Origin: Natronoflexus pectinivorans
Lineage (GTDB): Bacteria; Bacteroidota; Bacteroidia; Bacteroidales; Marinilabiliaceae
Assembly (NCBI RefSeq): GCF_004345615.1
Contig: NZ_SLWK01000001.1
Coordinates: 558,001 to 622,000, forward strand
Direction: 5' to 3'
Length of the DNA: 64,000 nucleotides
Made by a program: the position numbers and the translations under genes. Shown here one piece after another: positions 57,511 through 64,000 of this stretch (its first letter is position 1; each line of letters begins with the position of its first letter). The notes beneath the pieces were generated by a model. The model saw only the letters and a list, made by a program, of their open reading frames with translations, searched no databases and was not told where the DNA came from.

Positions 57511-59277
57511 TCAACTTTCCAAAGTCAAAGAGAAAATAAATTCCACACCGCCACTTTTGGGGCGTTTTACCACGATTTCACTTCCGTGGAGTTCTATGGC
57601 ATTTTTTACTATGGCAAGCCCTAATCCAGTTCCACCATTTTCTCTTGCTCTGCCCTTTTCAACTCGGTAAAACCGCTCAAAAATACGACCAAGATGCTCT
57701 TCATCAATACCGGGGCCATTATCTGAAAAAGAGATAAATACTTTTCCTTCCTCATTTAAAAATTCATTGATATGAATTTTTACGTTTTCCCCTCCATATT
57801 TTAATGAGTTCTCAATAAGATTCTGAAAAATCGATAAGAGTAATTCCCTGTTTCCATTTACAAAGGTGTCGGACTTTATATTGATCTCCACTTCTGCATC
57901 GAAGACTGAAATCTGCGATTGCAGATTTTCTGTTACCTCATCAATGACACCACGCAACTCGGTTTTTTCCATTTTGTAGTATCCAGAGGCCTCTTCTATC
58001 TTGGTGAGCATAGATATATCCCGAATCAGCTGCGATAAGCGCTCTATCTGACCTGCAGCTTTCTCCACAAAGTAAATTACTTTTTCAGGTTTTACATCCT
58101 TGTGTGTTAAAATGGTTTCAAGGTATCCTTTTATGGAACTTACAGGCGTTCTTAATTCATGCGCTATGTTGGAGGTCATTTCCTGCTTCAGTATCTTCTC
58201 CTTAATGGAACGTGTAACATCAGTTATGGACACCTCATAACTCTTGTCCTGGAAAATAATACACTGAGCCTCGAAGAAGCGCGCGTTGGCATGTATGGCC
58301 AACCTTTTAACCGGCAAGGATTTAAATGAAATGGAATATGATGAATGAAAATCAATAAATTCCCGGATTGGTGCAAACTCTTTAATTTCCAAAAACGAGT
58401 CGGCGTTTACCATGTGTGTATCAGAAATCACACTCAGATACTGAACAAAAAAGTTGTTGGCAAATATCCTCTTACTATTCGATGAAAACAGTGCAATTCC
58501 AACTTTGGAGACCTGTATGTGTTGAATCAGTTTTTCCCTTTCGGCAGCCAGTTCATTGTTGGTTTTGTGCAGATTGTTATAGATGTTTACAATCTGTTCT
58601 CCAATAACACCCAATTCATTTTCGGGAAATTTAGATGGGGAATCAATGGGTTCATTATTGGCGGCTCTTATGGCAAAATCTTTAAGTTTAAGAATGGATT
58701 TTCCAACAGTATCGGAAACAAAAAGTAACACGCTGCTGGTTAATAAAAACAAGAGGGCAATGAAATACCAAAAGAGATTTTCCACACTTAAAAACTCCTT
58801 AATACCCAGACTGTAAACTACAGCCGATCGCACAAAATATTTATCGTACCTTTTAGCCAGATAGTAAAAATCCTGATTTGTAGATGATGAAAGACGGATG
58901 TCTGAACCACGGTTGTAAAAAAGTGCGTTTTGTACTTCGGGTCGATTGATGTGATTTGCCAATTCATGATAGTTTTTAAAAAAACTATCATACAGCACCT
59001 TACCGTTAAAATCAATCACCGTTATACGAATATCATCCCGTGGAAATATCTTTTTGATCGAATCAAGATACTCAAAACTTCCGGTTGAGTAAATATTGTT
59101 GTAAACAATATAACTGTTTACAATATCGGAGTAAGTCTCTAAAATACTCTTCAACTCATGAATGCGATATTGTTTTTCCCTATGATATTGAAAAATAGCA
59201 ATAACGGAAGAGAACACCAGAAATACCATCAAAAAATAGATGAATAGTTTCCTTCGGTATGAGGTTTTTGCAATCAT
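57511..59277 (-). CDS. phoR: Phosphate-regulon-type sensor histidine kinase
   Basis: Inner membrane sensor that phosphorylates the adjacent response regulator. 588 residues: TM helix at about 10-28, periplasmic region (30-165), second TM helix (166-188), HAMP linker (190-240), a PAS-like domain (about 250-350), and the HisKA motif NIAHELRTPVSSIKGYLETI with phospho-acceptor His373. The ATP-binding domain has NLIENSLKYGG, SDNGPGIDEEH and GTGLGLAIVKNA. It is the last gene of the phosphate operon, 24 bases after the regulator. The PhoR assignment rests on this context. Confidence 0.85.
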   Translation of the reverse strand: MIAKTSYRRKLFIYFLMVFLVFSSVIAIFQYHREKQYRIHELKSILETYSDIVNSYIVYNNIYSTGSFEYLDSIKKIFPRDDIRITVIDFNGKVLYDSFFKNYHELANHINRPEVQNALFYNRGSDIRLSSSTNQDFYYLAKRYDKYFVRSAVVYSLGIKEFLSVENLFWYFIALLFLLTSSVLLFVSDTVGKSILKLKDFAIRAANNEPIDSPSKFPENELGVIGEQIVNIYNNLHKTNNELAAEREKLIQHIQVSKVGIALFSSNSKRIFANNFFVQYLSVISDTHMVNADSFLEIKEFAPIREFIDFHSSYSISFKSLPVKRLAIHANARFFEAQCIIFQDKSYEVSITDVTRSIKEKILKQEMTSNIAHELRTPVSSIKGYLETILTHKDVKPEKVIYFVEKAAGQIERLSQLIRDISMLTKIEEASGYYKMEKTELRGVIDEVTENLQSQISVFDAEVEINIKSDTFVNGNRELLLSIFQNLIENSLKYGGENVKIHINEFLNEEGKVFISFSDNGPGIDEEHLGRIFERFYRVEKGRARENGGTGLGLAIVKNAIELHGSEIVVKRPKSGGVEFIFSLTLES

Positions 59278-59301
59278 AACTGGAGTTTTACAAGTAATAA
59301 A

Positions 59302-59997
59302 CTACAACTGTGCTATTTTTTCAGGTTCAAAACAGTATCCATGCCCCGAACGGTTCACAAATGCCTTTCCATAAACAGCCATTTTTTTTCTGAGCCTTGC
59401 AATGTGTACATCAATGGTTCTGTCGTTTACCACCACATCATCCTTCCATACGTAGTCCATAATGGTTTCACGGGAAAAGACCTTACCGGGGTTTCCGGCC
59501 AACAACAAAAGAATCTCAAACTCCTTCTTAGTCAGGACGACTGACTGTCCTTTTACCATCACCTTTTTACTGAACACATCAATCATCATATCACCAATGG
59601 TGATGTTTTCCTCCTTTTTCCCAAGTTTACTAGCCCTGTTTAAAATAGCCTTTACCCTTGCAATAACTTCCCTGATAGAAAAAGGCTTAGAGATGTAATC
59701 ATCTGCTCCTAAACTGAAACCTGTAAGGGTGTCGTTTTCGGTATCACGTGCCGTAAGAAAAATTACCGGCGCCTCAATTTTACGTTCCTTTTTAAGGATT
59801 TCAGCCAACCGAAAGCCGGACATTTTTCCCATCATAATGTCAAGCAGGAAAAGGTCATACTTTTCCGGTTTCATGTTAAGAGCCTCTTCAGCAGAATTGG
59901 CAACAGACACCAAAAAGCCTTCGCTCTCAAGGTTAAATTTGAGGATTTCACAGATGTCCTGTTCATCTTCAACAACTAATATCCGGGCAGTTTGCAT
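59302..59997 (-). CDS. phoB: OmpR/PhoB-family response regulator
   Basis: 231 residues. The receiver domain has the acidic pocket VVEDEQD, phospho-acceptor Asp53 in LLDIMMGKMSG, and Lys104 in YISKPFS. The C-terminal winged helix ends in the transactivation-type RTIDVHIARLRKKM. Paired with the neighbouring kinase. PhoB identity is inferred from the pst-phoU context; OmpR-family regulators are otherwise hard to tell apart. Confidence 0.86.
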   Translation of the reverse strand: MQTARILVVEDEQDICEILKFNLESEGFLVSVANSAEEALNMKPEKYDLFLLDIMMGKMSGFRLAEILKKERKIEAPVIFLTARDTENDTLTGFSLGADDYISKPFSIREVIARVKAILNRASKLGKKEENITIGDMMIDVFSKKVMVKGQSVVLTKKEFEILLLLAGNPGKVFSRETIMDYVWKDDVVVNDRTIDVHIARLRKKMAVYGKAFVNRSGHGYCFEPEKIAQL

Positions 59998-60112
59998 TTT
60001 AATGTATTTTTAATTGCGACATAAGCTTTGTTCCAAAACCTCTGGATTCGTTCAAACTTTAATATGTTCTGTAGCTTAAATCTATAATTATTAAAGTCAA
60101 ACGATCTATTGA

Positions 60113-60811
60113 TCAGGATATGGAATCGATATTCACATGTTTATGCCTAACGTCCTTACCCATACTTGAGTAAATTGCTGCTTCAGCAATATTGGTCGCA
60201 TTGTCTCCAATTCGCTCAATATACGACACTATATTCAATAAATTAATGAAAGTTTTAATCTCGGATTGAGATTTTACATTTGGCAGCTGCTTTTTGGTGA
60301 TTCTTTTGGCAAAAGAGCGGTGCAACTCATCCACCACATCATCATTCTTGATAGTCCAAACAGCATAGTCCATATCATTATTTCTCAATGCCAGCAAGGA
60401 CTTTTCTACCATATTTATGCTGATGATGAGAATATCGAGAATGGCTTCTGTATGATTTTGAAATGCCTTAACATCATCCGCTTTTTTAATGTTACGGATG
60501 ATATTGGCGACCATGTCGCCAATTTTCTCAACATTCAGAGATGTGCGATACATTGCCATCAACAATCTCAGTTCCGCAGCCATCGGGTTATAAAGAACAA
60601 TGATATTGATGATATCGTCGCTCAGTTTCACCTCAAATTTATCAATTTCTTTTTCGTTCTTCTTTATTTCATTAAAATGCTCATCAGAGACAGTGCCTCC
60701 ATCTGTTTCGATGATGGTTTCAAGAAGACGTAACTGCTTCAAAAGTAAGTTTGAATATGATTCAAACTCTTTATTCAGGTCGGCTAAAGCCTTTTCTTTT
60801 TTAACACTCAT
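60113..60811 (-). CDS. phoU: Phosphate transport system regulator PhoU
   Basis: 232 residues made of two three-helix bundles (repeated motif NxEKIGDMVANI at about 93 and IERIGDNATNIAEA in the second half, both metal-binding in PhoU). It restrains PhoR signalling and Pst uptake when phosphate is plentiful. It lies 66 bases after pstB and 115 before the response regulator, keeping the usual pst-phoU order. Confidence 0.94.
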   Translation of the reverse strand: MSVKKEKALADLNKEFESYSNLLLKQLRLLETIIETDGGTVSDEHFNEIKKNEKEIDKFEVKLSDDIINIIVLYNPMAAELRLLMAMYRTSLNVEKIGDMVANIIRNIKKADDVKAFQNHTEAILDILIISINMVEKSLLALRNNDMDYAVWTIKNDDVVDELHRSFAKRITKKQLPNVKSQSEIKTFINLLNIVSYIERIGDNATNIAEAAIYSSMGKDVRHKHVNIDSIS

Positions 60812-60877
60812 TTTTTCAGGATTTATTTCCTAAGATATTAAATTTTAATACAGAATTAAGATAATGAAGGTCATCCA

Positions 60878-61741
60878 TCAACCAAATTTTCCTGTCAGGT
60901 ACTCTTCAGTTCTCTTATCTTCGGGGTTTTGGAACATCTTTTTGGTTTTACCATACTCAACCAAATCTCCAAGATACATAAATGCAGAATAATCAGATAT
61001 CCGTGCAGCCTGGGCAAGGTTGTGTGTAACTATAACGATGCTGTATTTCTTTTTCAACTCAACAATCAAATCTTCAATCTTCATCGTTGATTTGGGATCC
61101 AATGAACTGGTTGGTTCATCCATCAGAATAACTTCAGGTTTGATGGCCAGAGCTCTTGCAATCGATAGCCTTTGTTGCTGACCACCTGACAAACTCCCGC
61201 CTGGAGCATTCAGTCTGTCCTTAACCTCATCAAATAGCGCTGCTTGTGTTAGAGCAATTTCGCACACCTCGTTAAGCAACTTTCGGTCTCGTATCCCCAC
61301 CAATTTTAGTCCCGCAACAACATTGTCGTAAATTGACATGGTAGGGAACGGTGTGGGTTTTTGAAAAACCATCCCAATTTTTCGGCGTATGGTCACCGGG
61401 TTTACTTTCGGGTCGTAAATGTCGTTTCCATCGAGCAAGACCTCGCCCGTTATATGGGCGGATTTGGTTAAATCGTGCATGCGGTTCAAAGAACGGAGGA
61501 AAGTGGTTTTTCCGCATCCGGATGGACCTACCAGTGCTGTTACCTTCTCATTATAGATGGGCATTGAGAGATTTCTCACCGCCACATTGGTTCCATATTT
61601 TATGGTCAGGTTCTTTGCTTCCATCCTGACTCTGGAAGTCTCCTTTTTCTCAACGGTGGTTTCAATTTCGTTTGTTGTTGTCATAGCTGAAGACTTTATA
61701 TTTTCGGTTTTTACCTTATTTTCCATTGAAAGTAATTCCAT
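60878..61741 (-). CDS. pstB: Phosphate ABC transporter ATP-binding protein
   Basis: Drives high-affinity phosphate import. Walker A GPSGCGKT, signature LSGGQQQR and Walker [14 protein letters not shown] are intact, as is [18 protein letters not shown], typical of PstB. The frame has a Thr/Glu/Lys-rich N-terminal extension of about 40 residues before [13 protein letters not shown]. The start could be the ATG at 61741 (1 base after pstA) or 61726. 287 residues from the first; usual PstB is about 250. Confidence 0.95.
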   Translation of the reverse strand: MELLSMENKVKTENIKSSAMTTTNEIETTVEKKETSRVRMEAKNLTIKYGTNVAVRNLSMPIYNEKVTALVGPSGCGKTTFLRSLNRMHDLTKSAHITGEVLLDGNDIYDPKVNPVTIRRKIGMVFQKPTPFPTMSIYDNVVAGLKLVGIRDRKLLNEVCEIALTQAALFDEVKDRLNAPGGSLSGGQQQRLSIARALAIKPEVILMDEPTSSLDPKSTMKIEDLIVELKKKYSIVIVTHNLAQAARISDYSAFMYLGDLVEYGKTKKMFQNPEDKRTEEYLTGKFG

Positions 61742-61742
61742 T

Positions 61743-62603
61743 TTAGTAATTCTTTTGACGTGTTAATAACCGTGCAGTGACAAATAATATAATCACAAAA
61801 GAGAGCAATACGATGGCCGCTGCCCATCCCATCTGATGCCATTGTGCGTATGGACTGATGGCCAGACTGTAAAGCCGTTGCGGCAAAGTATCAACAGGGC
61901 CAAAAATCATTCCTGTCCAATGGTTGGGGAGATAATTGTTCCCGAAAGAGGTAAACATCAGCGGTGCCGCTTCTCCGGCTGCTCGTGCAAACGCGATAAG
62001 GAATCCGGTAACCAGTCCGGTTTTGGCCGCAGGCATTACAGTTGACAAAACAACCCTCCAACGAGGTAACCCGATTGCTAATCCAGCTTCACGAATTGAC
62101 CATGGGATGGTCATCAGAGAACTTTCTGTGGTTCTTGCAATAATAGGAATCATCACAAACGCGAGAGCCACCCCTCCAGCCAGGCCGGAGAATGTTCCCA
62201 TGGGTTTCACAATCAAAGCAAAAGCCAACAATCCTTTCAAAATGGCAGGCATGCCATTCAGGGTATCGTTCATAATTCGCAGAATTGGATTCAGTTTATG
62301 CTCCGGATATTCTGACAACATAATACCGGCACCTACTCCTACTGGAACCGCTAGAACAAGCCCTATGAAATCAACTACCAATGTTCCAATCATGGTATGA
62401 ACCAATCCTGTTGGCTGTCCCTGCATAGCCCTGGCAGGTGACCCGAGCTCTTCGGTAAAAAAACTCCAGTTAAGCGCTCCAAAGCCATTGTAAACAACAT
62501 AAGCAATTATAATGAGCAGAGGAATCAAGATGGTAATGGTACTGACCACCAGCAACCCCTCCATTATTTTATCCTGTATTTGTCTTCTTCTTAATGTCTT
62601 CAT
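61743..62603 (-). CDS. pstA: Phosphate ABC transporter permease PstA
   Basis: Inner membrane permease of 286 residues with about six helices. The coupling-loop EAA motif reads [39 protein letters not shown] is the usual PstA segment after it. It is 81 bases after pstC and its stop is followed within one base by the pstB start, which points to translational coupling. Confidence 0.95.
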   Translation of the reverse strand: MKTLRRRQIQDKIMEGLLVVSTITILIPLLIIIAYVVYNGFGALNWSFFTEELGSPARAMQGQPTGLVHTMIGTLVVDFIGLVLAVPVGVGAGIMLSEYPEHKLNPILRIMNDTLNGMPAILKGLLAFALIVKPMGTFSGLAGGVALAFVMIPIIARTTESSLMTIPWSIREAGLAIGLPRWRVVLSTVMPAAKTGLVTGFLIAFARAAGEAAPLMFTSFGNNYLPNHWTGMIFGPVDTLPQRLYSLAISPYAQWHQMGWAAAIVLLSFVIILFVTARLLTRQKNY

Positions 62604-62684
62604 CTGAATATTATTTGTCCTTGTCTTCCGTTCTATGGGACAAAGTGTCCTTAAGCTATTGTATCCGAAAGCTCACAGTTGGTT

Positions 62685-63668
62685 CTAAACTGCTTGTCCT
62701 CCGGTTATTGAATGTTTTCTAATAATATATGCTGCAATAAGATTAACTATCAACGAAATCACGAACAAGGCCAATCCAACGGCCATTAAACTTGATAAGT
62801 GCAGATTCCCAACTGCCTCCCTGAATTCGTTTATAATAACCGATGGCATGGTGGCTGCCGGTCCGAAAATGGAGAATGGGAATGTGTTTTTATTTCCAAT
62901 TAACATGGCAACCGCCATGGTTTCACCAATGGCTCGACCAAATGAGAGAATGGCTCCCGATAAAATTCCACCTCTTGCATAAGGCAAAACAGCCATGCGA
63001 ATCACTTCCCACTTTGTAGCACCTAAAGCATATGCAGCTTCTCTCTGCTCTTTTGGTACTTGGCGAATGGCGTCTCTCGTTAGTGCTGTTGTATAAGGAA
63101 TAATCATCAACGCCAAAATTATAGTCGCTGTAGTCATTCCATAGCCAATGGGTGTGCCAATGATTGGAAGCAGCGAAGGAGCATTTTCAGATGCCCATAA
63201 AAAAACAGGCATATATACTTTTTCGCGCATCCAGGGCGCGAAAACAAATATTCCCCAAATACCAATTACTACACTGGGGATTGCAGCAATCAGATGAATA
63301 AGGTTCTCAATAATTCCTCCCAGCCAGCGGGGAGCGTATTCAGCTATAAATATCCCAATGGCAATGGCAGGCAGAAAGGCAATGGCCAATGCTCCAATGC
63401 TGGTAACCAAAGTACCAAAAAGAAAGGGGAGCGCACCAAAAACAAAATTTACACCCGGATCCCATACTCTTCCTTTCATAAATCCCCACACTCCAAACTC
63501 ATTGATGGCCATACTTCCTTCGCGGAAGAGTACCCAGGCCATTGTGACCCCAAGTGCAATAATCGAAATTCCAAGTATTACAGCTACGGCAAGAAAAACC
63601 CGATCTCCCCACCATCTATAAACCCCGTGCAAAGGCCTTTCCAGTATCTCCTTTGTAGATTCGTTCAT
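62685..63668 (-). CDS. pstC: Phosphate ABC transporter permease PstC
   Basis: Partner of PstA. 327 residues from the ATG at 63668; the frame is open further to a TTG at 63695 that lies inside the intergenic hairpin and is unlikely to be used. The EAA loop reads QREAAYALGATKWEVIRMAVLPYA, followed by SFGRAIGETMAVAMLIGN, both standard for PstC. A longer periplasmic loop with the segment GRVWDPGVNFVFGALP is normal for the family. Confidence 0.95.
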   Translation of the reverse strand: MNESTKEILERPLHGVYRWWGDRVFLAVAVILGISIIALGVTMAWVLFREGSMAINEFGVWGFMKGRVWDPGVNFVFGALPFLFGTLVTSIGALAIAFLPAIAIGIFIAEYAPRWLGGIIENLIHLIAAIPSVVIGIWGIFVFAPWMREKVYMPVFLWASENAPSLLPIIGTPIGYGMTTATIILALMIIPYTTALTRDAIRQVPKEQREAAYALGATKWEVIRMAVLPYARGGILSGAILSFGRAIGETMAVAMLIGNKNTFPFSIFGPAATMPSVIINEFREAVGNLHLSSLMAVGLALFVISLIVNLIAAYIIRKHSITGGQAV

Positions 63669-63693
63669 TTTTTTCCAATCTGAATATAAAACC

Positions 63694-63728
63694 AAACCGA
63701 TACTGCTCCCATGGTGCAGTATCGGTTT
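63694..63728 (-). terminator. Intergenic hairpin between pstS and pstC
   Basis: Perfect 13-bp arms (AAACCGATACTGC and complement) with a 9-base loop lie just after the pstS stop and before pstC. On the minus strand it is followed by GGTTTTATATT. It probably acts as a partial terminator or mRNA end-protector, so that pstS is made in excess over the permease genes, as is usual for ABC binding proteins. Confidence 0.7.
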
Positions 63729-63739
63729 AATTAATTTAT

Positions 63740-64000
63740 CTATGAATTAAGAACTCTGTTAAGAACTTTTTCACCAATCTTTTCGCCATTCCATTTCAAC
63801 TGCTTAATCATCTCAAAATTTCTGTCGATGGCAGCCTGAGGAAGTCGTGCATAACCCAATCCTTCAGAAAGTTCCTGTCCGTCGGTAATAGCCCAAATCA
63901 GGAATTCAATAAGTTCTACTGCCTCTGATTCGTTAGCAATAGCGTTATTCTTATCAAGATTCTCATATACCAACATCCAGGCAAAGCCGGCAATTGGATA
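63740..64000 (-). CDS. pstS: Phosphate-binding protein PstS, C-terminal part (5' end outside window)
   Basis: The frame is open to the right edge (YPIAGFAWMLVYENLD continuing to the stop). The visible 86 residues match the end of substrate-binding proteins of phosphate ABC transporters: YPIAGFAWMLVYE, FLIWAITDGQELSEGLGYARLP and a final helix. It captures phosphate in the periplasm and starts the pst operon. Confidence 0.85.
   Translation of the reverse strand, partial: YPIAGFAWMLVYENLDKNNAIANESEAVELIEFLIWAITDGQELSEGLGYARLPQAAIDRNFEMIKQLKWNGEKIGEKVLNRVLNS

Noticed and set aside
61936-62400. A 154-codon open frame antisense to pstA
   Set aside because: PstA motifs on the minus strand explain the region; the antisense frame is a shadow of a membrane-protein codon pattern.

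Overview
The window looks like the chromosome of a free-living member of the phylum Bacteroidota, most like the Bacteroidales/Marinilabiliales. The signs are SusC/SusD pairs with carboxypeptidase-D-like N-terminal domains, lipoproteins with acidic residues after the lipid-modified Cys, a type IX secretion (T9SS) C-terminal tail, GldA, the long form of IspG, LysRS with a C-terminal extension, AT-rich spacers without Shine-Dalgarno sequences, and promoter boxes of the TAnnTTTG type. The exact genus cannot be read from this sequence. No rRNA, tRNA, CRISPR array, intact insertion sequence or prophage was seen.

Layout. 1-4000 (+): lysS (5' end outside the window), gpsA and pgi, ending at a bidirectional terminator. 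4023-10413 (-): an apparent seven-gene operon, transcribed from a small membrane protein through mutL, two rhomboid proteases, an endonuclease/exonuclease/phosphatase protein and thyA to folA. 10414-34624 (+): a 24-kb polysaccharide utilisation region with three susC/susD pairs. The first pair has no enzyme. The second is followed by two TIG-repeat surface glycan-binding lipoproteins and a GH26 beta-mannanase. The third is followed by a small lipoprotein and a GH16 beta-glucanase. The inferred substrates are beta-mannan (second block) and laminarin or a related beta-glucan (third block). No dedicated regulator is present.

34657-40151: MscS channel and fumarase, an OsmC-like protein divergent from a Crp/Fnr regulator, and the nickel-pincer cofactor genes larB and larC (only the LarC1 half). 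40450-44100: a 1216-residue secreted T9SS cargo with NHL-like repeats and four 228-bp tandem repeats. 44309-54882: housekeeping and envelope genes (acyl-CoA synthetase, Mpl-type Mur ligase, DUF4097 protein, CoA-transferase, pdxH, gldA, ispG). 55011-57510: accessory stretch with an unknown secreted protein, a possible small ORF and a TacA/TacT-type (DUF1778/GNAT) toxin-antitoxin module with repeated operator-like sites. 57511-64000 (-): a complete phosphate regulon, pstS (partial)-pstC-pstA-pstB-phoU-response regulator-histidine kinase.

How the genes work together. In the carbohydrate region, surface SGBP and SusD lipoproteins would capture glycan, lipoprotein GH26 and GH16 enzymes would cut it, and SusC channels would import the oligosaccharides with TonB energy. 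The second and third blocks share an 18-nt motif just after their putative promoter boxes, which may co-regulate them. The most novel-looking items are this shared leader motif, a 58-codon ORF enclosed by two similar terminators between the first and second blocks, the LarC1-only nickel-cofactor locus, and the operator repeats of the toxin-antitoxin module.
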